The notes: generated from the sequence alone by a model not told the origin. Counted from the stretch's first letter, positions 1 to 8,471 are shown. The stretch: DNA of 45,270 bases from Bacteroidales bacterium (GCA_024636955.1 JAGXGB010000005.1:1-45270), one strand, 5' to 3'. Program-made: numbers and translations.

Positions 1-1176
1 ACCTTTGATAACCTCCAGGTAGCATTACGGGTATACGGCCATCAGAAACCCTACCCTCCGGCTGATTGCAGTGATACTAAACTTGAGGTGCCCTTTGGTC
101 CCGATAATTTCAATTTGGTTAAAAATAAGATTCAGGGAATTGTACCTAAAGGTACCACTCCTTTGGCATATGCTTTATCGCAAACTGCTGATGACTTCCC
201 TGAGTGCAGTGATTGCAGGAATATAGTTATTCTTATTACTGATGGTATTGAAGAATGTGGTGGTGATCCATGTGAAGTTTCTATTGCACTTCAAAAAAGA
301 AAAGTGGTAATGAAACCTTTTATTATAGGAATAGGCAGGGATTTCAAGGAGGCATTTGATTGCGTTGGTACATATTATGATGCCAGTAGTGAAACACTAT
401 TCCAAAAGGCACTGCATACCGTTATTTCTCATGCATTGAGTGCTACAACGCTGCAGGTTAACCTTCTTGACTCAGAAGGAAAACCCCTTGAGACAAATGT
501 TAACATGACCTTTTATGATCGATCATCAGGTAAAATAAAGTACAACCTGATGCATACCTTAAATACACATGGGATTCCTGATACCTTACTCATTGATTAT
601 CAGCCAACATACGATATTGTTGTAAACACGGTTCCTCCAGTAAAAATTGATAGTGTTACCCTTGAAACTGGCCGGCATGTTACTGTTTCAGTACCGGCAC
701 CACAAGGATATCTTAATCTCCGAATAGGAAATAATGAAAGGATAGTAAAGAACTTACAGGCAATTGTCAGGCAGAAAGGTAACCCGGAGACCCTGAATGT
801 GCAAAGTTTCGGTGATGTTAAAAAATACCTGTGTGGTTCATACGACCTCGAGATATTAACACTACCCAGACTAATTATGAATGATGTTGTGATTATGCAA
901 AGTAAAATCACAGCAGTTGATATACCCTTACCTGGAATTGCCGTCATTAAAAAAAGTGTAAAAGGATTTGGTAGCCTGTATGTTATACAAAATGGAATTC
1001 TAGAATGGGTTTATGATCTAAGAGAAAACCAGTTAAATGAAAACCTTGTTCTACAACCCGGAAATTACAAAATTGTATTCCGGTCAGCCCAAACTGATAA
1101 GTCGCTTTACACACTTGATTATGATTTTTCAATATTTCCAGGCGGAACTACTAATGTTAACCTATTTGCATACTGA
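1..1176 (+). CDS. VWA-domain protein, 5' end outside the window
   Basis: The reading frame is open from base 1, so the gene starts upstream; the GTG at 88 is internal. What remains is the C-terminal part of a von Willebrand factor A domain: a GTTPLAYAL segment matching the MIDAS threonine region and ILITDGIEECGGDPC matching the MIDAS aspartate strand. The first MIDAS motif (DxSxS) must lie before base 1. About 250 residues of beta-rich sequence without a recognised domain follow, suggesting extracytoplasmic Ig-like modules. Cysteines at the tip of the TDG loop could form disulfides. It ends 44 bp before the transketolase gene on the same strand. Specific function unknown. Confidence 0.75.
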   Translation, partial: TFDNLQVALRVYGHQKPYPPADCSDTKLEVPFGPDNFNLVKNKIQGIVPKGTTPLAYALSQTADDFPECSDCRNIVILITDGIEECGGDPCEVSIALQKRKVVMKPFIIGIGRDFKEAFDCVGTYYDASSETLFQKALHTVISHALSATTLQVNLLDSEGKPLETNVNMTFYDRSSGKIKYNLMHTLNTHGIPDTLLIDYQPTYDIVVNTVPPVKIDSVTLETGRHVTVSVPAPQGYLNLRIGNNERIVKNLQAIVRQKGNPETLNVQSFGDVKKYLCGSYDLEILTLPRLIMNDVVIMQSKITAVDIPLPGIAVIKKSVKGFGSLYVIQNGILEWVYDLRENQLNENLVLQPGNYKIVFRSAQTDKSLYTLDYDFSIFPGGTTNVNLFAY

Positions 1177-1220
1177 CAATTTATAAGCATCACAACATTT
1201 ATTTCATAGAAACACATAGC

Positions 1221-2177
1221 ATGAAAGAGTATAAGTTTAACGATAAGAAAGATACCCGTTCAGGATTTGGACAGGCTTTATTAGAGCTTGGGAGAAGTAA
1301 CCCATTAGTTGTTGCCTTATGTGCTGACCTAACCGGTTCACTTAAGATGGATGCTTTTGAAAAAGAATTCCCTGATAGGTTCTTTCAAACCGGTATTGCT
1401 GAAGCAAATATGATGGGAATAGCTGCAGGGCTGGCAATTGGCGGTAAAATCCCCTTTACCGGAACTTTTGCAAATTTCTCAACAGGCCGTGTTTATGATC
1501 AAATCAGGCAATCAATAGCCTATAGCAATAAGAACGTTAAAATTTGTGCATCACATGCGGGGCTCACACTCGGTGAAGATGGAGCTACCCACCAGATACT
1601 GGAAGATACCGGTATGATGAGAATGTTACCAAATATGGTAGTAATTAACCCTTGTGATTACAATCAAACAAGGCTGGCAACGCTTGCAATCGCTGATTAT
1701 GAAGGTCCGGTTTACTTACGATTTGGCCGTCCCAAAGTACCTAATTTCACTCCTGAGGACTACCCTTTTGAAATCGGAAAGGCAATTGTTTTGAATGAAG
1801 GAAGTGATGTTTCAATATTTGCTACCGGTCATTTAGTATGGGAGGCTATTCGTGCAGGTCAAATTTTAGCAGAAAAAGGAATAGAAGCTGATATTATTAA
1901 TATCCATACAATTAAACCGCTTGATGTTGAAGCTATCCTGAATTCAGTTGGTAAAACAAAATGCGCAGTAACAGCTGAAGAACATCAAATTAATGGCGGA
2001 TTAGGAGACTGTGTAAGCCAGGTTCTTTCACTTCATAACCCTGCTCCTCTTGAAATGGTTGCTGTTATGGACAAGTTCGGCGAAAGTGGAACTCCTGAGC
2101 AACTTATGGTAAAATATGGGCTTTCAGCTGAAAATATAGTTGAAAAAGTGTTAAAGGTGATTGAAAGGAAAGGATAG
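1221..2177 (+). CDS. Transketolase, C-terminal half (split enzyme)
   Basis: At 318 residues this corresponds to the pyrimidine-binding and C-terminal domains of transketolase. The motif GIAEANMMGIAAGLA carries the glutamate that activates the thiamine diphosphate aminopyrimidine, and HAGLTLGEDGATHQ plus YLRFGRPKVP are typical of the family. In the split form, an N-terminal subunit of roughly 280 residues binds the diphosphate; the pair moves two-carbon ketol units in the pentose phosphate pathway. The partner is usually directly upstream, but here the upstream neighbour is a VWA protein, so the N-terminal half is before the window or elsewhere. Family assignment is firm; sugar specificity and partner are not visible. 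Confidence 0.9.
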   Translation: MKEYKFNDKKDTRSGFGQALLELGRSNPLVVALCADLTGSLKMDAFEKEFPDRFFQTGIAEANMMGIAAGLAIGGKIPFTGTFANFSTGRVYDQIRQSIAYSNKNVKICASHAGLTLGEDGATHQILEDTGMMRMLPNMVVINPCDYNQTRLATLAIADYEGPVYLRFGRPKVPNFTPEDYPFEIGKAIVLNEGSDVSIFATGHLVWEAIRAGQILAEKGIEADIINIHTIKPLDVEAILNSVGKTKCAVTAEEHQINGGLGDCVSQVLSLHNPAPLEMVAVMDKFGESGTPEQLMVKYGLSAENIVEKVLKVIERKG

Positions 2178-2248
2178 AATTCAGCAAACCAAATCAGTTT
2201 CTTAGGAAGTATAGAATTGGGGTAGCTGTCAATTTAATTTACATCGCA

Positions 2249-2938
2249 CTAACCAATTTTACTGATAGTCTCAAGCATTGGCACATTCAGCAAATGGATT
2301 TGGTTCCCATCAACAGTTATGATTCCCTCATCCTTAAAGGTTTTTAAAGCCCTAACAACACTTTCTTTAGTCATACCACACATATCAGCCATGTCCTGGC
2401 GTGAGAGACAAGAAGTAAAAGGATTCTTCTTATAAACTATCTGCGAAAGCCTCAGCAAGGTTTCAGCAACTCGTCCGGGTATTTGCTTTTGTGTTAAGTT
2501 GGTTAGTTGCCGGCATAGGTCAATGGTTTGATTACTTATTTTCGCGATAAACTCATTAGCGAATTCATGATTACTCCTGACTAATTCCTGGAAAACATCA
2601 GTTGCTACAAGGCAAACAGTAGTTTCCTCGCAGGCAATAGCAGTAAAATGGTGTCTTTTATCAATATATGCACCTGGTGCAAATATATACTCAACCGGGC
2701 GCACGAAGCCAATAATGATTTTTTTATCATCCTCTCCTTCAACAAAGCATTTCACCAAACCCGAAGTCACACAAACAAAGTCATGGCAGGGTGAACCTTG
2801 CTTAAAAATGATCTCCCCATGTGAGTAATGCATACCTACGCGGGCATCATTAACTTTGCTAAGTTCAGTATCATTTAAGCCGGAAAAGATGTCAGCTCTG
2901 TTTTTGCAACTAATACAGTGTGTGGATATTACCTTCAT
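2249..2938 (-). CDS. Crp/Fnr-family transcriptional regulator
   Basis: 229 residues: N-terminal cyclic-nucleotide-like beta-barrel (about 25-120), dimer helix, then a Crp-type winged helix with HTH at about 179-201. The recognition helix has Glu192 and Arg196 at the positions that read TGA in CRP/FNR sites. Cysteines include Cys8-x-x-Cys11 and Cys51, Cys56 and Cys103, so an oxygen- or redox-sensing cofactor is possible, but the exact FNR four-cysteine pattern is not present. It is divergent from the cytochrome locus, and a perfect TTGAT-N4-ATCAA palindrome lies 21 bp upstream of its start, suggesting autoregulation and control of the cytochromes (inference). Ligand unknown. Confidence 0.9.
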   Translation of the reverse strand: MKVISTHCISCKNRADIFSGLNDTELSKVNDARVGMHYSHGEIIFKQGSPCHDFVCVTSGLVKCFVEGEDDKKIIIGFVRPVEYIFAPGAYIDKRHHFTAIACEETTVCLVATDVFQELVRSNHEFANEFIAKISNQTIDLCRQLTNLTQKQIPGRVAETLLRLSQIVYKKNPFTSCLSRQDMADMCGMTKESVVRALKTFKDEGIITVDGNQIHLLNVPMLETISKIG

Positions 2939-2959
2939 GTTGTTTCAAATTAACTTCAA

Positions 2960-2977
2960 CGTTGATATAAATCAACG
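2960..2977. promoter_or_regulatory. FNR/CRP-type operator in the divergent promoter
   Basis: CGTTGAT-ATAA-ATCAACG is a perfect 18-bp palindrome containing TTGAT-N4-ATCAA, the E. coli FNR consensus. It lies between the Crp/Fnr gene and the first cytochrome gene, 103 bp before the latter's start. No exact TAnnTTTG box was found on either side of it, so I cannot place a transcription start. Confidence 0.75.
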
Positions 2978-3079
2978 GTCTTAATGCTATTTGTCTATAT
3001 TGGACTACAAAAATATCAATTTTCAGTTACATAGAGCTAACTATATAATTACTTTCTTTGATCAACAAAAAATAACCCA

Positions 3080-3472
3080 ATGATGAAACTATCTAATTGT
3101 AAAAAAGCAGCAAGAATGGCTTTCGCAGGAGTCATCCTAATGACCTTAGTATCAGCATGCGAATATGAATATGCTGAGTTCCCTGAACCAGTTCCCTCTG
3201 AAGTGGAAGTTAAATTTTCAACTGAAATTATTCCCATTTTCGTGAGCAGTTGCAATTCCAGCAGTTGTCATGGGACAGGTGCTGTTCCTCCAGACCTTAC
3301 ACCGGCAAATGCTTACAACAGTTTAATTGAATTGAGCCAGGTTGATACAGCAAATCCTGCCAATAGCATTCTTTATAAAAAGATGTCAACTGGTAGCATG
3401 GCACAATTTTCAACAGCTGCTCAGGCTCAGGCCGTTTTTGACTGGATCAGTCAGGGCGCAAAAAATAATTAA
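3080..3472 (+). CDS. Monoheme c-type lipoprotein with a CX4CH site
   Basis: 130 residues. A signal peptide ends in the lipobox LVSAC with Cys27 as the lipidated residue, so the protein should be membrane-anchored. A single candidate heme site, CNSSSCH (residues 58-64), has four rather than two residues between the cysteines. The surrounding pattern (IIPIFVSSC...CHG, then a short helical tail ending FDWISQGA) resembles the small cytochrome c-like domains common in Bacteroidota and Planctomycetes lipoproteins. Met102 or Met107 could be the distal ligand. A second ATG three bases downstream is an equally possible start. It is the first gene of the cytochrome locus, followed after 22 bp by the DUF5777 gene. 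Likely role: electron transfer near the outer membrane (inference). Confidence 0.8.
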   Translation: MMKLSNCKKAARMAFAGVILMTLVSACEYEYAEFPEPVPSEVEVKFSTEIIPIFVSSCNSSSCHGTGAVPPDLTPANAYNSLIELSQVDTANPANSILYKKMSTGSMAQFSTAAQAQAVFDWISQGAKNN

Positions 3473-3494
3473 TTTGTAAAAAAACACTGATACA

Positions 3495-4409
3495 ATGAAA
3501 AAAATATACAGGTTACAAGGCATAGTTGTCATATTATTGGCGTCTTTACTTATTACAAGCAATGCTTCAGCCCAAGAGAACGATTCAATTGCTGAAGCGC
3601 CACAGAAAGAACGTCCTGCACGTCCGGCATTTGAAAGTGGGTTGGTATTTGATAACGCAACTTCCACAATTCAACCATCTAATACCCTGGAGATGGTAAT
3701 TCAGCACAGATTTGGAACCATGGACAATGGAATATCTGATGTGTTTGGTATAATGGCTCCTTCTACTATTAGACTTGGTTTTAATTATAGTATACTTGAT
3801 AACCTGATGATTGGTATAGGCTCATCCAATAACCACAAAATGCAGGATATTCAACTCAAATGCAATATACTGCAGCAAACTCGCTCAAATTCTATTCCCC
3901 TTACTATATCATTATATGAAGTGATTGGTATTGATGCTATGGCTGAAACAAAATGGGGACCTGATTATAAGTTCGCTAACAGGCTGTCTTATTTCAGTCA
4001 GGTAATATTTGCAAGGAGATTTAATGACAATTTCTCATTCCAGGTTGCTCCTTCATTCGCTCATTATAATGCGCACATAGTTGACACTCTTGATCATGAT
4101 AGAATTGCTATTTCATTTGCAGGTAGGTATAAATTCTCTCCACAGAGCTCTATAATTATAGGAGGTGATTTCCCTTTGAAGATACAATCTATTTCTGAAC
4201 AGAACGAGGCTGTAAATGAAGGAATCGAAAATATTAAACCTAATATTTCAATAGGATTGGAAGTATCAACAAGTACACATGCTTTCCATATATACCTCGG
4301 CTCTTCAAGGTTAATACAGCCACAGGAAAACATTATGTTTAATGAGAATGATTTCTTTGATGGAACAATATTCCTGGGCATGAATATTACACGTTTGTGG
4401 GGTTTCTAA
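3495..4409 (+). CDS. DUF5777-family outer-membrane beta-barrel protein
   Basis: 304 residues with a signal peptide (cleavage after ASAQ, about residue 26). The segment STIQPSNTLEMVIQHRFGT, followed by alternating amphipathic strands and an aromatic C-terminus ending in Trp-Gly-Phe, matches the DUF5777 barrel family of Bacteroidota, which often sits beside c-type cytochromes. A terminal phenylalanine is typical of proteins inserted by the BAM machinery. Lying between a cytochrome lipoprotein and a heptaheme cytochrome, it could be the barrel of a porin-cytochrome conduit or a pore for a substrate (inference). The family has no established biochemical role. Confidence 0.8.
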   Translation: MKKIYRLQGIVVILLASLLITSNASAQENDSIAEAPQKERPARPAFESGLVFDNATSTIQPSNTLEMVIQHRFGTMDNGISDVFGIMAPSTIRLGFNYSILDNLMIGIGSSNNHKMQDIQLKCNILQQTRSNSIPLTISLYEVIGIDAMAETKWGPDYKFANRLSYFSQVIFARRFNDNFSFQVAPSFAHYNAHIVDTLDHDRIAISFAGRYKFSPQSSIIIGGDFPLKIQSISEQNEAVNEGIENIKPNISIGLEVSTSTHAFHIYLGSSRLIQPQENIMFNENDFFDGTIFLGMNITRLWGF

Positions 4410-4475
4410 TAATTAAGGAGAGCTAATTCAAAAACTTTCCTTAATTTAACTAATAATTTTTTAAGTTTACTGATA

Positions 4476-5459
4476 ATGATTAAAAGATTCAAAAACGGAA
4501 AGCAGTATATAGTATCAGCCATTACCATAGTTCTACTAGGGTTTGGTTTGATATCTTCAGCTTTTTCTGATGAAACTACAATACCGCTCTCTGATGAAAC
4601 TCAAAAGTGTTTAAGTTGTCATGGTGGTGCTCACTATACGTTGAGTGACACAACATCAGGTGACGAGGCAAGACTCACTATGTACAGGGAATTACGTGTA
4701 GATGCAGCGTCTTTCGCTGATGGAACTCACGGGAAGTTTAAATGTACTGATTGTCACTCATCAGATTATGAGATTACTCCTCATCCGATAAGCGTTAAGT
4801 TTGAAAGCAATTACGCCTGTATGGACTGCCATGGTGGTGATGAAGCTTATGCTAGTTTCAATTTTGAGACAATCGAAGAAGAGTACAATGAAAGCGTGCA
4901 TGCGAAGGTGTTAGGTGCAGAATTCACTTGTTGGAGCTGCCACAATCCTCATTATTATAAGCTTTCAAGAAATATCTCCGTTGTTGAGAGAGTGGCTACT
5001 GATAATGAAATGTGTTTGCAGTGTCATGGAAATGAAATTAAATTCAGTGACCTAAGTGAAGATGAATTGCCTAACCTTATTAGTAAACACGACTGGTTAC
5101 CAAATCAGGCTCTACATTTCAATAAAGTAAGATGCATTGACTGCCATGCTAAACAGAATGATAGTATTATGGTAGCGCATCTTATTCAAGGTGGCGATAA
5201 AGCAGTTAAGAATTGTGTTGAGTGCCATTCTACTAACTCAATTTTGATGGCTTCATTATACAAACATGAAGTGTCGCAACAAAGGGATGAAAGAGGCTTC
5301 TACAATAGTATTATAATGAATGAGGCATACCTTATTAGCGCAAACCGCAATTATTATCTTAATATTGCAAGTATAGTACTATTCGGTTTAACACTATTTG
5401 CAATAGCTATACATGCCTATTATAGAACTCGTAAAAATCATGCAGATGTCAGAGAATAA
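4476..5459 (+). CDS. Membrane-anchored heptaheme cytochrome c
   Basis: 327 residues. An uncleaved or signal helix lies at about 11-30 and a C-terminal transmembrane helix at about 293-315, followed by a basic tail. Seven canonical CxxCH sites begin at residues 45, 90, 115, 152, 180, 220 and 247, with extra histidines for bis-His ligation. The heme domain should be periplasmic, anchored to the inner membrane. The gene overlaps the downstream cytochrome b gene, a strong sign of a two-subunit complex. By analogy with Cbc-type and other quinol dehydrogenases, the b subunit would oxidise menaquinol and this subunit would receive the electrons. A direct donor, such as a sulfur or nitrogen compound, is an alternative. 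Confidence 0.9.
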   Translation: MIKRFKNGKQYIVSAITIVLLGFGLISSAFSDETTIPLSDETQKCLSCHGGAHYTLSDTTSGDEARLTMYRELRVDAASFADGTHGKFKCTDCHSSDYEITPHPISVKFESNYACMDCHGGDEAYASFNFETIEEEYNESVHAKVLGAEFTCWSCHNPHYYKLSRNISVVERVATDNEMCLQCHGNEIKFSDLSEDELPNLISKHDWLPNQALHFNKVRCIDCHAKQNDSIMVAHLIQGGDKAVKNCVECHSTNSILMASLYKHEVSQQRDERGFYNSIIMNEAYLISANRNYYLNIASIVLFGLTLFAIAIHAYYRTRKNHADVRE

Positions 5460-6069
5460 AGTATATTTATATCCGGTTTGGGTTAGATTTTGGCATGCTT
5501 CAAATGCTATACTATGCCTTCTATTAATATTTACAGGTGTTAGTATGCAATATGCCAGCCTTGAATCACCTTTGATGTCTTTTGCTTTGGCAGTTTCCAT
5601 GCATAACATAAGTGGAATTCTATTAACAATATTCTACCTTGTTTTTATTATTGGAAATTTAACAACGTGGAATGGGAAATATTATAGACAAAGGATTGCG
5701 GGTTTTGGAAAAGAGGTCATAAAACAAATGAGATATTATTCTTACGGAATGTTTGTTGGAGAGCCTGCTCCTTTCAAGATTAATAAAACCCGCAAGTTTA
5801 ACCCAATACAAAAGATGACCTATATAGCAGTGATGTACGTGCTCATGCCTTTTATTTTCATAACCGGTTGGGCATTGTTATTCCCTGAGATTATTGTAAC
5901 AAGGTTGTTTCACTTTGGCGGAATTACTTTAACAAGCCTTTTCCATGCAGTGTTAGGCTTTTTCGTATCGCTTTTTTTAATAATACACATATATTTTTGC
6001 ACTGTTGGTCATACTCCAACTTCTAATTTCAAGAGTATGGTTGACGGGTATCACGAAACACACAACTAA
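5446..6069 (+). CDS. Cytochrome b561-type membrane subunit
   Basis: About 208 residues with four hydrophobic helices. The start VYLYPVWVRFWHASNAILC is typical of the di-heme cytochrome b/b561 family (thiosulfate reductase, hydrogenase and formate dehydrogenase b subunits). Candidate heme b ligands are the His of RFWH, the His of SMHNISG and those of the last helix (SLFHAVLG, LIIHIYF). In-frame ATGs lie at 5413, 5440 and 5446; 5446 is preferred because it starts just before the conserved motif and limits the overlap with the upstream stop to 14 bp. Translation is probably coupled to the heptaheme gene. Likely quinone-interacting anchor of that complex. Confidence 0.85.
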   Translation: MSENKVYLYPVWVRFWHASNAILCLLLIFTGVSMQYASLESPLMSFALAVSMHNISGILLTIFYLVFIIGNLTTWNGKYYRQRIAGFGKEVIKQMRYYSYGMFVGEPAPFKINKTRKFNPIQKMTYIAVMYVLMPFIFITGWALLFPEIIVTRLFHFGGITLTSLFHAVLGFFVSLFLIIHIYFCTVGHTPTSNFKSMVDGYHETHN

Positions 6070-6099
6070 TCAATTACACACACTAAACAAAAATTACTT

Positions 6100-7428
6100 A
6101 TGAAAAGAAAAAGTTTTTTATTAATCTTAGCAGCAGGATTCATGATGGCGGGAAGTCTCATGTCAGGTTGTACTAAAGAAGGACCAGCAGGTAAAGATGG
6201 AGTAAATGGAACAAATGGAGCAGATGGAACAGCCGGTCTTGATGGAACAGCTACCTGTATTGAGTGCCACAGTCCTGAAGGCATCGAAAAAGCTGCTGTT
6301 GAATATCAGATGTCAAAGCACAGCTATGGCGGTGCAGCTTTTGAAGAAGCTGGAAGAGCAGGTTGCGATCCTTGTCACGTATCATTAGGATTCCTTGATG
6401 TTGTTGAAAATAATACACCAGCAACTTTTACACTTAATGAAGCAACCGGTAAGTATGTAAACAATTATGAAGCTGCTCCGCACGCTTTATTTGGTGCAAT
6501 TGACTGCAGAACTTGCCACAACGAAATACACGCAACATACACTGCAGGTGATTTATCACTTACAACAGTAGCTCCAGTAGATCTTACTATGTGGGGTGGT
6601 TTGAAAACTGCTGATGTAGCTGCCGATGGTGGAATGGGTAACCTTTGTATCAAATGTCATCAACCACGTCCTGTTACTAGCTTCACTACAAGTAATGCAA
6701 TTGATTACGCAGCACTTGCTTCTAATCCTACAGGAATGGCCTATGATCCAACCCCTGGTGCTACTAATTTAGTTAGACCTAGTTACAGAACAGGCGTTCA
6801 CTATGCAACTCAGGCTGTTACTTATACTGGTGTAGGCGGTGTTGAATTCCCAGGAACTGCATACAATAATTCTATCCACTCTTCAATTGCTTCTTGTCAG
6901 GATTGCCATATGGCTCCAATGCAAGGAACATCAGGTGGACATAGTTTCTTCGCAAAGGGTAATTTCAACGGTTGTAATGCTGAAGGTTGTCACAATGGTG
7001 TTGACGCTTCATCAGCAAGCTTCTGGACTGGCCCACGTAGTGATATTAAAGCTAAACTTGATGCACTTGCAGCTGCCCTCAATATTGATGGGGTTGAATT
7101 CATGAGCAGGAATCCTGATGCAGAGCATAATTTATGGGCAGCTAGCACAACCAACATGTATGATGGTTATTTAAACCTTTACGATCCGATCACCAATCCT
7201 GAGGGAATGGCTAATAATCCAAATGGTATTTTCCGTAACCCAGCTCCTTCAAATTCATGGAGTGCTGATCAGAAAGCTATAAACGCTGCTTTACCAGCTC
7301 TCTCTATGACAAATGCACAATTAGGTGCAATTATTAACTTCCAGTTAGTACTTAGAGACTATAGCCTAGGAATTCATAACTACAAGTATACTAAAGCTTT
7401 ATTAGAGAACTCAATTGCTGCTCTCTAA
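6100..7428 (+). CDS. Multiheme c-type lipoprotein with collagen-like stalk
   Basis: 442 residues. The signal peptide ends in lipobox LMSGC (Cys24). Directly after it, glycines at 28, 31, 34, 37, 40, 43, 46 and 49 form eight Gly-X-Y triplets, a short collagen-like segment. Heme sites: CIECH 53-57, CDPCH 89-93, CRTCH 136-140, CIKCH 183-187, CQDCH 266-270 and a non-canonical CNAEGCH (CX4CH) at 292-298, six in total. The last 140 residues have no cysteine pairs and may be a separate domain. The anchor plus stalk suggests a protein held away from a membrane, perhaps at the cell surface. Gly-X-Y may trimerise it. A terminator follows. Likely terminal or near-terminal electron carrier of the locus (inference). 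Confidence 0.85.
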   Translation: MKRKSFLLILAAGFMMAGSLMSGCTKEGPAGKDGVNGTNGADGTAGLDGTATCIECHSPEGIEKAAVEYQMSKHSYGGAAFEEAGRAGCDPCHVSLGFLDVVENNTPATFTLNEATGKYVNNYEAAPHALFGAIDCRTCHNEIHATYTAGDLSLTTVAPVDLTMWGGLKTADVAADGGMGNLCIKCHQPRPVTSFTTSNAIDYAALASNPTGMAYDPTPGATNLVRPSYRTGVHYATQAVTYTGVGGVEFPGTAYNNSIHSSIASCQDCHMAPMQGTSGGHSFFAKGNFNGCNAEGCHNGVDASSASFWTGPRSDIKAKLDALAAALNIDGVEFMSRNPDAEHNLWAASTTNMYDGYLNLYDPITNPEGMANNPNGIFRNPAPSNSWSADQKAINAALPALSMTNAQLGAIINFQLVLRDYSLGIHNYKYTKALLENSIAAL

Positions 7429-7452
7429 TATTTGACGTAATACATAAGATCG

Positions 7453-7487
7453 AAAGCCGTTGCAATTATGCAGCGGCTTTTGTTTTT
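7453..7487 (+). terminator. Rho-independent terminator after the stalked cytochrome
   Basis: An 11-bp stem (7453-7463 with 7470-7480, one G-T pair) and a 6-nt loop are followed by TGTTTTT. It lies 25 bp past the stop codon and closes the 3080-7428 transcription unit. Confidence 0.8.
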
Positions 7488-7621
7488 ATTAGAAATCATT
7501 GAATCATGATTGTTGGATTAACATCAGTATGGCAGCAAAACCATCACAAGACTAATACATAGACGTTGCAATATATATGTGTATTCTGAAGTTATTGTGG
7601 AAATTCGTTTAACAACTTTTG

Positions 7622-7629
7622 TACTTTTG
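7622..7629 (+). promoter_or_regulatory. Sigma-ABfr -7 box (TACTTTTG)
   Basis: Exact match to the Bacteroidota -7 consensus TAnnTTTG, 17 bp before the ATG at 7647. The preceding terminator supports an independent promoter. The 7488-7621 stretch is otherwise featureless AT-rich spacer. Confidence 0.6.
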
Positions 7630-7646
7630 CGGTAAAATATCTTCAC

Positions 7647-8342
7647 ATGAAACTTACCCTATCTATTATTTTTCTATTATTAAACTCTTTGCTCTCACAA
7701 TCGCAGCCTATTATTTACCACCTTGGCCTTCAAGGGGGTGCTAGTATACCAATATTAGACTTTTCATCTTCCGATCTGCAGAAAGGAAGTTTTGCCCTCA
7801 CAGGCTTCACTACATCAGCAGATGCTAAGGTTATTTTTAATAATACTCTGGGTGGTTTTATTCAGGCTGGTATTCAGTTGTTACCTGTTGATGTAGGGCC
7901 TTTGGGGTATGAAAAGGTGAAAGCAGATCCTTTTCTTCAGGATCTTTACATACGCAGCGATCCTTTTAAAATAATTCATTTACTTGCTGGCCCTGTTTAC
8001 CAGATTCCACTATGGAAATCATTTATTTTTGAAGGACAGGTTGGTGCTGGGGTCTTTTTGAGCAGCACACCTTATCAATTATATAAGCCGAGTTTTTTCT
8101 TCATGGGACCTCCCTATTATGAGATCACACCATCACAGGATGTTAGTTTTGCATACAGTGCTTCTATTAAAGCAATTTACGACCTTACACCATGCTATCA
8201 GATAGCCCTTTCAAGTCAGATCATGAATTCAAAGGCATCATTTGATTTTGAAAGCTCTACAAGGGTAAGAACTGATATCAGAAACATAAGCTTATTGAAT
8301 ATTTCTTTATCACTAATTCTTAAATTACCGACTGGTAAATGA
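7647..8342 (+). CDS. Putative outer-membrane beta-barrel protein, unknown function
   Basis: 231 residues with a signal peptide (about 1-20, ending LLSQSQ). The mature part alternates hydrophobic and polar residues in short strands (HLGLQGGASIPIL, IIHLLAGPVYQIPL, FIFEGQVGAGVFL), as in small 8-10-strand outer-membrane barrels, and the last strand (LLNISLSLILKL) is amphipathic. There is no heme motif. It has its own promoter and sits between two cytochrome units, so a role in the same pathway is possible but unsupported. I do not recognise a specific family. Confidence 0.6.
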   Translation: MKLTLSIIFLLLNSLLSQSQPIIYHLGLQGGASIPILDFSSSDLQKGSFALTGFTTSADAKVIFNNTLGGFIQAGIQLLPVDVGPLGYEKVKADPFLQDLYIRSDPFKIIHLLAGPVYQIPLWKSFIFEGQVGAGVFLSSTPYQLYKPSFFFMGPPYYEITPSQDVSFAYSASIKAIYDLTPCYQIALSSQIMNSKASFDFESSTRVRTDIRNISLLNISLSLILKLPTGK

Positions 8343-8384
8343 CAGTTTTATGCAGTATAAATAGCTACTGCTTTTCAGGAGCAT

Positions 8385-8398
8385 ATGATTTATATCAA
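8385..8398. promoter_or_regulatory. FNR-like site upstream of the soluble cytochrome c
   Basis: ATGAT-TTAT-ATCAA matches TTGAT-N4-ATCAA at nine of ten positions. It lies 66 bp upstream of a -7 box and 130 bp upstream of the cytochrome c gene. Together with the perfect site at 2960 it suggests that one Crp/Fnr protein controls both units. Confidence 0.45.
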
Positions 8399-8463
8399 TT
8401 GAAGTAATCAAATAAAACAATTGTTGTCTTGAAATTCAGCGTATTAATGATTGGATATAATGC

Positions 8464-8471
8464 TATCTTTG
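8464..8471 (+). promoter_or_regulatory. Sigma-ABfr -7 box (TATCTTTG)
   Basis: Exact TAnnTTTG match, 57 bp before the cytochrome c start, giving a leader of roughly 50 nt. I see no convincing -33 TTTG at the usual distance, which would fit a promoter that needs an activator such as the nearby FNR-like site. Confidence 0.55.

Noticed and set aside
600-947. Minus-strand ORF of 115 codons
   Set aside because: It lies wholly inside the VWA gene on the other strand and has no recognisable domain or start context.
6839-7105. 88-codon plus-strand ORF inside the stalked cytochrome
   Set aside because: Alternative frame of a heme-rich gene whose own frame shows clear CXXCH motifs; no independent signal.
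7502-7511. AATCATGATT palindrome as an operator
   Set aside because: Ten-base AT-rich palindromes are expected by chance and this one has no position relative to a promoter.
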